In this document: one piece after another, positions 1 through 11,800 of the stretch
How positions within the stretch are numbered: the stretch's first letter is position 1
Layout: every line of letters begins with the position of its first letter
Origin: Flaveria trinervia
Taxonomy: Eukaryota > Streptophyta > Magnoliopsida > Asterales > Asteraceae
Assembly: GCA_025506515.1 (NCBI GenBank)
Contig: CM046451.1
Coordinates: forward strand, 38,129,026-38,193,025
DNA: 64,000 nt
Direction: 5' to 3'
Translations under genes and position numbers: made by a program
The notes under the pieces: generated by a model
The model's input: only the letters and a program-made list of their open reading frames with translations
What the model was told of the DNA's origin: nothing
Databases searched by the model: none

Positions 1-1304
1 ATCTTCCTTGGATTAGCATACAGTAGATCTAAGCATGCCAGTCGGTTGAGCTCAAAACCAGGAAGAGTCTTCAAATCATGAGGGTATCTGAAGTACTCAA
101 TCCCCTTTTCTCTCTTTACAGCATAGACTTTCGAGTCTTCAAAATAAGTCCATGCAATGATTTTGCCAGACATCTTTTAATGTTTCTTGACTCTGTATAG
201 TTTGGTGTAGGCATTCTGCTTTGTTGGTGCGCGCTGGGCTTTCATTTCAGCAAAACAAGCCGCCCATTCAGCTTCTTCAATTTGACATTTGCGCCTGAAG
301 TTTGGGCTGAGCTTTCATCTTTCTCCTTTTCTTTCTCTACTTTATCCAGCTTCTCAAATGTAGCGCTGCCAAAATTATCACCCAAATTGGGTATAACATT
401 GCCTTCATGGTCAGCGTACTCTGGATAGTGTTCAGCAGTGACGTCCTCGATCTCAATTTCATCAACATCATTCAGCTCATCGTCACTAGCCACATCAACT
501 GTTAGAGCATGTTTTACCAGCTCATCAGGATTCAGCCTGAATATTCCAGCAAGCTGTTCATCAGTTAAGTCATGTATGATCTCTCCCTCTTCTGGGGTGT
601 AGCTGACAGATCTCCTTACTATTCGTTGCAAGTCAAGACTTGTGGTTAATTGAGACCTGACCTGCTGAAGGTGTTGAACATCATACTCATCTGCTTGTTG
701 AGCTTCATTTTTGTCTTGAATAGCAGGTTCTTCAGTTGGAGGAGCAGAGGATGTGGCTCCTTGATCTTGATTCCTTTTAGTTCGCCTCTTCTGAGCCTGA
801 GGATTAGAGGCTGATATAGATGCATCACCTTCTTGATCATCACCTCATCTTGTTCTTTTTGGCTCGGTCCTCCCTCCTTGACATCGTCTTCAGTATTATC
901 TTTATCCTCTTCCTCATCATCATCTTCATCATCACCATCACCATCTTTCATATTTAGAGGCTCACTTTTTGACCCTTTAGCTTTAGCATAATCTTCTTAT
1001 TTTTCTTCTCGAGCTCCTCTATTCTTTTCATCGATGCTAGCACCAGCTCATTTTGACTTGTAAGCGCATGGTGGGCTGGCTTAGAGCTCTCTCATACAGG
1101 TCGCTCTTCTCACTAAGCTCCCTGATCTTCTTCGCTTGAGCAGCATTCACTTCCATCATCTTGTGTAACTGAGAAGCCCTAAGCTCATCAATGGCTAGCA
1201 GCCTAAGCACGGTATTGTTTAGGTTAGCCAGTTGTTCCTCTACCTGATGTGGGATAGAGTAGGTCTAGCTAGAAATGGAGAATGTGTGGAGGGACCAACT
1301 TGGT

Positions 1305-1520
1305 GAGTGGTGGTGGTAGTTATGGATGCGGTGAATATGGGAGGTGGAATGTGTGTGGGATGTGGTGGATATGTTGTGGTAGTGGTGGTGGGATGAGTAG
1401 TAGTAGTAGTGGGAGGAGGGGTGGTGGTCGTAGTAGCTGTGGGGTGATGATATGAGGTGTGGTAGTGGTGGTAGCTGTGGCAATGGTGGTGGAAGTGGTA
1501 GTGGTGGTGGCAGTGGCAGG
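1305..1520. repeat. GTG/CAC-rich low-complexity tract inside the A1 aORF
   Basis: About 200 bases are dominated by GTGGTR-type steps on the plus strand (CAC-type on the coding minus strand). In the coding frames this reads as runs of Thr, Pro and His. The tract lies in the acidic/low-complexity tail of the aORF and is probably an expanded linker rather than a separate feature. Confidence 0.7.
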
Positions 1521-1639
1521 CAGGAGATGTGATCACAGTAATCCTCGGCCTCTTGCACTTCTTGCCGTAGGGATGAACCATCCTCTTCTCCTAGATCCCT
1601 TGGCAGTAGGTGCTCCCCCATGGCTGTTGGACTAGTCAG

Positions 1640-2110
1640 TAGGGATGTTCATTTTCGGATATTCGAAATTCGGATATCTGAATTTCAGATATCCAAAAAT
1701 TCGGATAGTGTTTTTCACTCACTCTCTGAATCCGAATCCAAAATTTCGGATATCCGATTTTCTGATATCTGAAATTTTGGATTCGGATTCGGATATTGTT
1801 CGGATATCCGAATTTTAAAAAAAAAGTTGTATTATTTGATAAATTTTATAAAATATAATAAATTTTATTGAAATTTATTTCATATATCCAAAGTATTTAT
1901 TGAATATCCGAAATATTGAAAATATCTAAAATATTTAATTAATATTTAATATTTTTTAAAATTTTATAAAGTATTTCGGATATTTCGGATATCCGAAATA
2001 TCCGAAAATTCTCAAAATCACTATCCGAATCCGAGATTTCGGATATCCGAATTTCGGATTTTCAGATATTTCGGATTTGGTTTCGGATTATGATATTTTT
2101 GAATACCCCT
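1640..2110. mobile_element. 471-bp fold-back MITE with 9-bp target duplication
   Basis: The element is flanked by ACTAGTCAG (1631-1639) and ACTGGTCAG (2111-2119), one mismatch apart. Its ends are imperfect inverted repeats (TAGGGATGTTC at the left; the right end reads AGGGGTATTC on the other strand). Both arms are built from repeats of the palindrome TTCGGATATCCGAA and variants, separated by an AT-rich core (about 1810-1975), so the whole element can fold back. There is no coding capacity. The collinear A2 copy has a single uninterrupted site (CGGACCAGC, 63947-63955), confirming an insertion. A 9-bp TSD fits a Mutator-type source best, but the termini are not diagnostic and a hAT-like origin cannot be excluded. 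Confidence 0.8.
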
Positions 2111-3291
2111 ACTGGTCAGGGGTGTATGTAGGATCAGTAAAGTCATCAACGCATCACACCCTTTGACTCTGCCTGGCATCCACCCACCGCCCTGATCCCT
2201 TTCTCAATGACCACGACCCGGCTCCCGACCGTCCGTACCAGAGGCTCATCATCTATCTTCTCTTCTTCCTCTATTAGAAAATCCAAGTGGATAGCAGCCT
2301 GCTTAGATCCACCTGGAGTAGAAGAAGTACTGGTGGAGGTGGTGAAGATATAGTAGTCGTATCGATGGCCCGTGAAGTACGGGACCTGTATTTCCCCCAC
2401 CTTGACCATCATCTTGTCATCATCATCGTTATCGTCATCGGATATAGTAGTCATGAAGGCTCAGTATCTGAATCACTGTTATCGTGATGCCATTTCTTGC
2501 GAGCAGGCGTCATGTAATCATCCTTGGCTAAATGCCCAAACAATATCCTGATAGAGGGCTTCACCTGCTTCCCCTTGTAAACTTTCATCCTCCCTAATGT
2601 TGTGTTGTCCATAACTTCCAGCACAACAGCATCATCCCTTTCCTTTGGTAGCGAAGGAAGCTTCTCGTCTATAATAGTTCTAAGTAACGTGGGTACATAC
2701 AAAAAGCCTTCTTTGCCTTTAGCCTTAAGGTCTCGATCAAGTAGGAGAAGATCATGTGAGAGAAACTAAACGGGTGGTTCAGTACCAGTGCAATGTATGC
2801 ATTCTGGATTTGGTCGGATAGCTCATCAAATCCTCCACGCCTGGAGGCAATACACTTCAGGATCACGTGTGCCAGATACTTGAATTGCGGGCACATGTGA
2901 CTCTTGTTCAGTACTCCGGCATTTTGTCACCGGCGTACTTGATCCTCATAAAGCATCCTGGACATTCAGGGGATATAGCTTAGTTGGGTAGGCTCCGTCC
3001 TCACCTAGATCTAAGACCCACCTCAGTTCAGCCTCAGTAACCTCGATTTCTTGAACAAAAATGGAGCTTTGTATACGGTGTGTGTCAACAAACCGATCTA
3101 CCCTGGTGCTTTCCCAGAAGGCTTGCTGAATGGATCTATAAGGTGTGTAGGGGATAGAGATAGCGTTGAAGATTCATGATCTGCGCAGAAAGGCAATAAT
3201 CCCTTAGAACTCAGAAGCATTCGTGGATGTAGAATCAAGGTGTGCACAGATGTTGTGCTTGGTGTTGATAGTCCACCTATCAGCCATGTTG

Positions 3292-3828
3292 CTATAACAA
3301 AAGACACATAAACATTAGATTTGTGCATAAGAGATGACTGTTGGAAATTAAACTGTTTTGAGCAATCTGGTTCAATCGTGTGATTAAACCATGCGACTAA
3401 GTTCAGTCGTGCGATTGAACATGCGGCTGAGTTCAGTCGTGCGATTGAGCTTGCGAATGAACTTAGTCATGTGTTAAGCCATGCGGTTGAGTCTGTCTTG
3501 CGACTGAGTCACCGAATTATTCAATCGTGCAAATGAATCTTGCGCCTGGCTCAATTGTTCGACTGAAGTTCATTCGGAGTGTCCATTCGCAGAATGCTTT
3601 GTGCGACACTCCGACTCTGAATCTTGGTCAAATCTTGATGTTAGATGTCGGGTTTAGACTCATTAGATTCGCAGTAACTCTAAATATCACTTAATTTCCC
3701 TCATTTCAACCATTATGTCCATTTAAGTGGTCTATTTTAAGAGTTTTACTGATTTCTTGATTTTAGGCGATTAGGTCATTTAGGGTTTGATTACACCGGT
3801 CATTTTGATCGATTTCAGTCCCACATAC
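3292..3828 (-). other. Probable 5'-leader intron of the A1 aORF, containing a motif array
   Basis: On the minus strand the sequence reads ACAG|GTATGT at 3829/3828 and TTTTGTTATAG at 3292, four bases before the aORF ATG. The donor matches the plant consensus closely and the acceptor follows a T-rich tract. The 537-bp interval contains several stops and an array of about ten CGACTGA/CGATTGA words (about 3360-3610). A2 has the homologous interval at 62310-62853 with its acceptor intact. Splicing is inferred from sequence only. Confidence 0.6.
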
Positions 3829-3964
3829 CTGTAGATGAACAATAGATCGGTTAGTAACACAATCAGAAAGAAATGAAGGTGAGAAGAAATTTTGGCAGGT
3901 CTCTACGTATGAGCAGGTTTTGAATGATTTGAGGGGTGGTGAGCAATGTGACCGACTCACCCCT

Positions 3965-3976
3965 CCTTTTATACTG
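3965..3976 (-). promoter_or_regulatory. TATA box of the putative A1 aORF promoter
   Basis: The minus strand reads CAGTATAAAAGG here. It lies about 135 bases upstream of the leader splice donor and directly downstream (in the aORF direction) of the palindromic array at 3985-4275. The A2 counterpart AGTATAAATAGG is at 62161-62172. This is the same order as in the A-family LTR (array, then TTATAAATAC at 53231). Confidence 0.6.
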
Positions 3977-3984
3977 TCTTAATG

Positions 3985-4275
3985 TTCAATCATGCGACTG
4001 GACCCATATGCATGCTCCAGTCGTGCGACTGAGCCCATACTCATGCTTCAGTCGTGCGACTGGGGTTCAGTCGTGTGACTGGCTCATACTCCTTGATCCA
4101 TTCGTGCGATTGGTTCAGTCTTGTAGTCAGTTGCATGGTTGTTCAATATTCATGGTCCAGTCGTATGACTGGCTAATACTTATGGTTCAATTGTGCGATT
4201 GGCTCACTTATGATCCATCGTGCAAATGGCTCATACTTATGATCCAATCGTGCGATTGGCTCATACTTATGAGCT
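3985..4275 (-). repeat. Array of CAGTCGTGCGACTG-type near-palindromes upstream of the A1 aORF TATA box
   Basis: About ten copies of 14-16-base near-palindromes (CAGTCGTGCGACTG, CAATCGTGCGATTG and variants) are separated by short spacers such as CATAYKCATG and CATACTTATGA, giving a spacing of about 20-35 bases. The same words occur in the A-family LTR, in element E and in A2 at 61915-62160. Confidence 0.75.
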
Positions 4276-4319
4276 TGAGAACTTTAAACTTTCAACCTTT
4301 TGAAATGTTAAGATTTGAT

Positions 4320-4443
4320 AAACATTATGACCTTTTAACACCATTTGATCAACTCAAACTTACCCTTTTAATTAAAATGATTTGTCACCTCGGACGTGAC
4401 CCATTTAATTTAGACTGATTGTCACCTCAGACGTGACCCATTT
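4320..4443 (-). repeat. Tandem ~40-bp units with GTCACCTC..GACGTGACC palindromes (A1)
   Basis: Two clear copies (4385 and 4424) and one or two decayed ones carry an inverted repeat closing on GTCACC...GTGAC with an ACGT core. A2 carries five copies at 61658-61838 with period 38-42. The array sits just upstream of the CAGTCG array in the aORF promoter region. Confidence 0.65.
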
Positions 4444-4590
4444 TAGTAAGTGATTCACAAAGTACCCCAGTTTTATAGTCGACGATTGATCCTACAACGA
4501 GTAGAAAATAAAAAATAACTTAGAAATTAAAACAATACGACATCTTTTTGTTGTTTTTGGGTTTGAGCAGAACAACTTCAAGATGATTAG

Positions 4591-4866
4591 TGTTGGAGCA
4601 TATATAGTCATATATAGTGTGTCCGGCGCTTGTCGAATAGTCTAGGCTTAATGTTAACATCTGATATGTTGTAAAGACATGAAACTGGGTCATTCGTAGA
4701 GCATATGCGAATGAGACTCAGTCGTAGACTGAGCCATGCTAATGGACCAGTCGTGCGACTGAGAGATGCGATTGGGACATTCGTAAGACTGAACCATAAG
4801 TATGGTCCTTTGTACGATTTAACCATACGCATGGTCCAGTCGTACGATTGAACCATACGCATGGTC
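4591..4866 (+). repeat. 5' LTR of E, first part
   Basis: Collinear with the 3' LTR at 20525-20800 with few differences. It contains the CAGTCGTACGATTG / CATACGCATGG word array and breaks at 4866, where D begins with TGTTGG. Confidence 0.88.
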
Positions 4867-5700
4867 TGTTGGACCAAAAGAACCAATGAGCCAAGATCAG
4901 AAAACCTCTAAGTCCCACATGGTATCACAACAACTGCTGAAAGCCTCATCAGTAAGTTTGACAAGTGCTGAAGACTAAACAGCTGAAGAACACAAGTACT
5001 GAAGCTGAAAGACCAAAGTACTGAAGTACAACAGCTGAAGAGTTCACAAGTACTGAAGATCAACAACTGATGTACAAGTCTGAAGACAAAGACTGAAGAC
5101 ATCAGCTGATGATATCTACTGAAGTCATCAGCTGATGAAACACCTGAAGGTCAAAGTCTGAAGATCAAGTACTGAAGCCTCAGTAGTTTGTCACAACTGC
5201 TGAAGAGTACTTCTTCAGTAGTTGTGATATCAGTAGTTTTTTTATATTTTATGTTTCAGTAGTTTTGTAAAACGACTGAAGAGCTTGTTCTTCAGTCGTT
5301 GTAGTTTCAGTAGTTTTATATTTTGTACTTAACATGCTGATATGTTCTCAGTAGTTGTGAACATTTCAGTAGTTCGTTAAGAATTAGTTATTTTGTATTA
5401 GATCTGCCAGTTGTCACCTTCCGTGATAACAGCAGTGACTGTTGCACTCTATATAAGGAGTGACAACCTATTGTAATCCATGAGGACTGAGTGATGAATG
5501 GAATGAATGATTGATTTGATTAGAAATATTCTACATCTATAAACATTCCTAGAAATCAGAAATACATATTCTCTCCCTATAACCGTATGCGATCTTAATG
5601 CTTACAAGTATCGATTGCTTGCTACAATTTGTCTAATTCTAGTTTGTATTCCGCTGCTTTGTATTTTGATACATCAAACTTGTGATCACTGATCCTGTCA
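4867..5700 (+). repeat. 5' LTR of D (834 bp)
   Basis: It starts TGTTGGACCAAAAG and ends GATCCTGTCA, two bases before the PBS. From about 4930 to 5350 it is filled with short words ACTGAAG, CAGCTGA and CAGTAGTT/AACTACTG in both orientations, followed by a TATA box at 5449. The first 180 bases recur at 18767. Confidence 0.9.
5449..5458 (+). promoter_or_regulatory. TATA box in the D LTR
   Basis: CTATATAAGG lies downstream of the CAGTAGTT/ACTGAAG word array and about 250 bp from the LTR end, the expected place for a U3 core promoter. Confidence 0.65.
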
Positions 5701-5702
5701 AA

Positions 5703-5714
5703 TGGTATCAGAGC
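5703..5714 (+). other. Primer binding site of D
   Basis: TGGTATCAGAGC matches the 3' end complement of plant initiator-methionine tRNA and starts two bases after the LTR. The stretch from here to the gag ATG at 5935 is untranslated leader with no other feature seen. Confidence 0.9.
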
Positions 5715-5934
5715 AGGTTAATCATTGATCGATCTAATAATTGATCATTGAAACTGCTATTCAAGATCTAAGTTTGATTGAATTAGCTTTTGTTTTTGCA
5801 AGAAACGGTTATAGAGATTGAATTTTCTGTATTTCTGCTCATTCATCCTGAGATCTTTTTCTTGGTTCTCATTGAGTTTGTTGTGGTTTGTCTAAAACTT
5901 TTAAAACTTGAACTTAACTATGTTTTGAACTGAA

Positions 5935-8807
5935 AATGACCACTCCTTCCAATGATCCTCACAATACTGGTTCCTCACCAAGCCACCTATGCTGGTTAGG
6001 AATGAGTATAACATATGGCAAAGACGTATGCTCCATCACCGTCTGTTAACAGCGCAGGGTGTTGGACATCAGTGGTACATGGTCCACACAAGCCTATGGT
6101 GAATAACCCGGAAACCAATCAAATGGTTCCGAAGAGGAGGGAGCAATACTCAGATGAGGATAAGAAGTTGCTTGAGATTGATGCAAAAGCCCATGGAATT
6201 CTGGCCATGGCATTGCCCAATGAAATCTATTCTGGGCTAATGCATCATGAAACTGCCCATGACCTCTGGATTGCTTTGAAAGAACAATTTGGAGGAACAG
6301 ATGAGGTCTTGGCAAATAATAGAGAAATTCTTGCCCAACAAATGAGACATTCTCTCATAGAAAGGGTGAGACACTGACTCAACAATATGAGCGGTTTTCT
6401 TGTTTGATCTCTGAACTAAAAATGGTCAAACTTGAATACACCAATATTCAGATGAATAACAGATTTCTCAGATCACTGCCTGAGAGATGGGACACATATA
6501 CTATTGTCCTACGCTCCAGTGCAAGTTTGGACAAACTATCTCTCACCCAACTCCATGGGAAATTGCTCACTTTTGAGAGAGAGATAGAACAGAAGAGAAA
6601 GCTGTCTTCATCTGGAAAGCTCACTGAAGACTTTATACAAGGCAACACTGCCTTGGGGGGTCATGAGTCAGAATATGCTTCATCTGAATGCCAGTATGAT
6701 GAGCATATTAATTTCTCTTCAAGCACTTCTGATTCTGCATTTGTAAGTGTTGATGGTCAGTTTACTGGGTGTAATAATGACAATCTATGTTTCATCATGG
6801 ATGATCTCAAGGGGATTGCTGATGATGACTTAGAAGAGATGGATATTTTGAGCCAAATGGCCTTGATAAATATCAGATCTCAGAAGTTCTACAAAGAACT
6901 GGAAGAAAATTCCCAGGACTCTCTGGCAAAACCAAAGTTGGTTTTGACAAGAGCAAGTTGAGGTGTCACAAATGCCAACGGCTTGGACACTTTGCAAGAG
7001 AGTGTAGATCAACTGGATCTAACTCTACTGCACCCTTTGTGACTTTTCCTGGCAATAGTCAACAACACAGAGGCAACATCCTGTCACATCTAGTCATCAT
7101 CCTCAACAACAATCTCCGGCATATTTTGTTCCTCAGGGTCAAATGCCATATCAGTACCCTTGTATTACATGCCACAGTCAAATCAAGTTCAAGTTCCTAT
7201 GACACCACAACCTCATGCATTACCAGAACCTCAGCCTTCCCTATCTCATCAACAACCTCAATCTCAACAACACAGCTTCTACCCCAGGAGTTGTTGACTG
7301 GAGCAGTTTACCAGATGACTTGTCTGGTCATGATCAACTGTTCTCAGGTGCTGGTCAACATGGTGGTGACAGTCCCTTTGGAAATCTAGCTCTTATGGCT
7401 TTGGAGTCTGCTGATACTTCATCTTCCAATGCCTCTACACCTCAGGTATCACAGGTATCCTCTGAGGCAAAAGCCAAATTATGTTCTGAACAATGCATAG
7501 CAGCATTTGCTTCCATTAGAGAAGCAAATGTAGCTTTAATTAATAAAAACATTGAGCTAGAACAAATAATTTCCAAAAACAAAGCTGAGTTTGAGTTTGT
7601 GCTCAAAGATAAAAATGATGAGGTTTATAAACTGAATTGCAAATAATTGATGATAAGGCTAGAGAAGATGTACTTCTAGAGAAGTACAAAGATCTCAAAG
7701 AAACCCTTGCAGTTACCCAGGTCGAGTGTGATAGATGGGTACAATCATGCAAAGGTTTTGAAATGCTTCTTAGTAAGCAATCTGCTTCAAATGTGAAGTT
7801 TGGAATTGGCTACAATCACACTGCTCCACCTACAGATTTTACCCCAAGAGCAGAGGTAGAATCTGATGGTGAGAGTGATAACCAATCCATCACATCATGT
7901 GATCTACCTTCTGATACAGCACAATCAGAAGTAGCAGTCAGCATCAAGCCCTCTTTGAACCTATCAGCTGATGTTGATGGTCCAAATGCTGACATTCACA
8001 TGATCAATAAGTTGATCAACTCAGGAGTTAATCCTGAAGGTCCTGAAAGGACTGGAGAGCAGGATTTAACATCTGAAGTTCAAACTTCAACTGCTGTCAG
8101 TACTGAAGAGAAGAAAACTGGCAGTAGAAAGAGTTTGAAGACTACTAAAGAGGTTGTCAAGAAAGCAACCAATGCTTCCAAAGCATTGAAGAACAAGTCT
8201 TCTGTTGCTTCACCATCTTTAGTTGATGATCAACCTAAGATGAAGAGAAACCATGTGAAGTATGTGGTTTGTTCAATCATCTTACAGATGATTGTTGGTA
8301 CAAAAGAGGTTCCAAACTCAAACAAAAAGAAGAAATTAATGAGAAAATGGTAAAAATGAAAACTGAGTTTGAGACCACATTTGTATCAGCAACATCAAAT
8401 CCTGTAACCCTTAAGTCCTTAAAGAAATCCAAAAGGAAGGAGTTAAACAGGTGACAGCTGAGGGTGCTCAAAAGAAGAAGGTGCAACATAGGACCTTATC
8501 TAACTCCACTAGCAATGTGTCTGATGAGCTGAAAGCTTTATCACAAAATCAGACACAGCTGGTGATGATGGTACAACATCTGTTGGGTAGAGTTAACCAA
8601 CTAGATTCTCCTATGTTGAAACCACAGAAAAGGAGGTCTAAGCCAAAGGACTCCTCTTCTACACCATCTTCTTCTTCTCAGGCTGTTGTTACAAATAAAC
8701 ATGTTAGTTTACCATCTATTGATGAGACCAGGCCCAAAACAAAAAGGTTTGGGTCTCTAAAACTAACTGATTGTTTATTATTGCAGGGTTCTTCAACATG
8801 CCAAAGT
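5935..8807 (+). pseudogene. gag region of D, with two CCHC zinc knuckles
   Basis: The likely start is the ATG at 5935 (MTTPSNDPHNTG). Capsid-like sequence follows in fragments (6015-6377 and 6404-6961), including the ALPNEIYSGLMHHETAHDLW and LPERWDTYTIVLRS blocks typical of copia gag. The first knuckle is at 6964-7005 (CX2CX4HX4C, CHKC...H...C), then a Gln/Pro-rich stretch, a coiled-coil-like segment (7450-7790) and a second knuckle at 8254-8295 (CEVC...H...C). At least five frameshifts separate the pieces, one falling exactly between capsid and first knuckle. Gag would form the particle and package RNA; here it is broken. Confidence 0.82.
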
Positions 8808-11800
8808 AGCATCTGGTATGTAGACAGTGGGGGATCTATGCACATGACTGGGAACATCTCTCTTCTTCATGACTACTCTCAAGGAAAGAAGGGATTTGTC
8901 TCTTTTGGCAATGATGCTAGGGGTTACATCATCGGTAAGGGCTTTGTCTCCAATGGAGAAATCAAATTTGATGATGTTAATCATGTGGAAAATCTCAAGT
9001 ACAACCTCTTGAGTGTCAGTAAATGTGTGATAAAGGCCATGTTGCCCTTTTCACAAGTCAAAACTGTAGGATTCTGTCATCCAAAGTTTTGCACTTGATT
9101 GACAAGGTGTTGGATGATCACACTCTCCTGAAAGCCAACAGGACAGGAAGTGTATGCCTTAGATCTCTCTAAGAAGATAGATCTCAAAGGCAATCCTTGC
9201 CTATTTTCCAAAGCCTCTTCTCAAGAATCTAAACTATGGCACAGGAGGCTTGGTCATGTTAATCTCAAAAACATGAATCAGCTTAGCCACAATAGTTTAG
9301 TCAGAGGCTTACCAATAAAGGAGTTCCACTGTGATGAAACTTGCACTGCTTGTTTAAAAGGAAAACAGCACAAGGTCTCATTTCCTCCTATTGAAGTGTC
9401 CAAGTCCACTGCCTGCTTGCAATTACTGCATATGGATCTATTTGGTCCTGTGAGAGTAATGAGCATGGCAAAGAGAAATACTGTCTGGTAATTGTGGATG
9501 ATTACTCCAGATTTGTATGGACTTTCTTTCTACATTCAAAGGATGAGGTGCTCAGAAGATTATCCACTTTGTGCTGTACATTGAGAAGCAGTATTCCCTT
9601 CCAGTCAAGTGTATTAGGAGTGATAATGGAACTGAGTTCAGAAATCATACACTTGATGACTTCTATCTTCTCAAAGGGAATCAAAAGGCAGTTCAGCATT
9701 CCAAGGACTCCAGAACAAAATGGAGTAGTGGAGAGAAAGAACAGGACCCTCATTGAAGCTGCAAGGTCCATGCTGGCTGACTCAGGTTTGCCATTGACCT
9801 TTTGGGCCGAAGCTGTCAACACAGCTTGTTATGTGCAAAATAGAGTTTTAGTAAATCAGAGGTTGATGAAGACTCCATATGAAGTTCTCCATCATTTGGC
9901 TCCTCTGATTTCATTTTTCAAAGCATTTGGGTGTCCCTGTTTTATTCTCAACACAAAGGATCAACTCCAAAAATTTGATCCTAAGGTGGATGCAGGATAC
10001 TTTGTTGGTTATTCATCTACTTGCAAGGCATACAGAGTCTTCAACTGCAGAACAAAGATGGTTGAAGAAACTCTACATGTTAAGTTTAATGAATCTCCAA
10101 AGGACAAGATTCCACAAAGTCCTGTGGAGTTATTTGATTTGGACATACTGCAATATGTTCCTTATCAAACTCCTGCTGTTGCTCCTGTCAACAGTTCACC
10201 ACCTGGTGGTACTGCTAATGATGATGATGATTGCAGTACTCACCTCTTCAGGTTTAGTGATCAGCTGCCTGACTCAGCTAGACCTGATGTTCCTGTAGCG
10301 CCAGTAGCACCATCCACAACAAATGCTGATGAGATTTCTTCGAATTCAACCTCCTTTGAATTACCATCCACTGATTGGTTTCAAGGAAATGATTCACCAT
10401 CACCATCTGTTGCTGCTGAACCGGCTACAAACACTTGCACAGATCTCATTGTGTATCAAGATCTGAAGAATCACCCTATGTCTCAAATCATTGGTGATAT
10501 CACTGCTGGAGTATCAACAAGAAGTCAATTGTCAAATTTCTGCTTCTATGCTCTCTTCATCAGTCAGCAAGAGCCAAAGAATTATCACATTGCTTTAAAG
10601 GACAATGGATGGGTTGATGCCATGCAGCTTGAGCTTCTTCAGTTCAAGAAACAGCAAGTGTGGGAACTGGTTCCTCTACCTCCAGGTAAGTGTGCAATAG
10701 GCACTAAATGGGTGTTTAGGAACAAAACTGATGAAAATGGGCTTATTGTTAAGAACAAGGCCAGACTGGTTGTTCAGGGGTTTGCACAAGAAGAAGGTAT
10801 TGATTATGATGAAACCTTTGCCCCTGTAGCCAGACTGGAAGCAATTCGATTGTTTTTAGCTTATGCTGCTTATCAAAACCTTAAAGTCTTTCAAATGGAT
10901 GTCAAAAGTGCATTTTTGTATGGAAAAGTTAAAGAAGAGGTTTATGTATGTCAACCTCCAGGCTTTGAGGACAATAAACATCCTAATTGGGTGTATAAGC
11001 TTGATAAGCTCTTTATGGGTTAAAACAAGCTCCCAGAGCCTGGTATGAGACATTATCAAACTTTCTTCTGGAAAACAATTTCACTAGAGGCTCCATAGAC
11101 AAGACTTTATTCATTAAAAAACTGGGCAGCATAATCTACTTGTTCAAATTTATGTAGATGATATCATTTTTGCATCTTCTGATCCAAAGTTGTGTGATGC
11201 CTTTACAAAGTTGATGCAACAGAAGTTTGAAATGAGTGCCATGGGAGAATTACAGTTCTTTCTGGGGTTGCAAATCAAACAAAAGGCTGATGGAATTTTT
11301 ATTCATCAGTCCAAATATACAAAAGATCTTTTGCAAAAGTTTGATTTACAAAACTGTAAGCCCTGTTCTACTCCCATGAGCAGCACCACCCAACTGGACT
11401 CAGATCAAAAGGTAAAGTGGTTGATGAAACACTTTACAGATGTATGATTGGGTCCTTGATGTATTTAACAGCTTCTAGACCAGATATTATGTTTGCTACA
11501 TGTGTTTGTGCTAGATTTCAGGCTGCACCTAAAGAGTCTCATCTGATTGCAGTCAAGAGGATCTTTAGATATCTGCAAGGCACTCCATCTCTAGGTTTAT
11601 GGTATTCTACCGGACATTCTGGTAAATTAGTTGCTTTTTCTGACAGTGACTATGCAGGGTGTAAGTTGACCAGGAAATCAACTTCTGGGATGTCAATTCC
11701 TAGGCAACTGCTTGATTTCTTGGCAGAGCAAGAAACAGACCTCAGTTGCTACATCCACTGCTGAAGCAGAGTACATTGCTGCTGCAAGCTGTACATCTCA

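Larger units (their letters stand above)
1..3287 (-). pseudogene. aORF of A1: large additional ORF after pol, broken, runs off the window
   Basis: The start is the ATG at 3287-3285, just after a good splice acceptor, and the protein begins MADRWTINTKHNI. Readable blocks follow in shifted frames: a globular N-terminal part to about 2700, the segment IIDEKLPSLPKERDD, a block ending in PARKKWHHDNSDSDTEPS near 2455, an acidic stretch (2454-2146), the MITE, a Pro/Thr/His low-complexity stretch (1581-1240), a Glu/Asp-rich stretch near 951-880, and a segment at 631-242. At the left edge a further block begins MSGKIIAWTYFEDSKV (about 171 down to 1). The same N-terminal block is in A2 at 62858-64000. 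No transmembrane segment, protease, nuclease or polymerase motif is visible. Function is unknown. Its position matches the env-like ORF of Sireviruses, but I see no envelope feature. Many stops and shifts mean it is dead here. Confidence 0.8.

Noticed and set aside
1..240. Left edge block (MSGKIIAWTYFEDSKV...) as a separate host gene
   Set aside because: It is on the same strand and directly downstream of the other aORF blocks of A1, so it is more simply the continuation of the aORF; I cannot exclude otherwise without sequence beyond the edge.
1240..1621. Thr/His/Pro-rich ORFs as a separate small gene
   Set aside because: They are the low-complexity tail of the A1 aORF read in two frames, with no independent start signals.
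3936..4418. 160-codon plus-strand ORF with repeated QSCDWLIL-type phrases
   Set aside because: It is the reverse-strand reading of the palindromic promoter array of A1; the repetition comes from the DNA words.
5703..5714. TGGTATCAGAGC sites as tRNA gene fragments
   Set aside because: Only the 12-13-base primer-binding match is present, always next to an LTR end; no tRNA cloverleaf follows.
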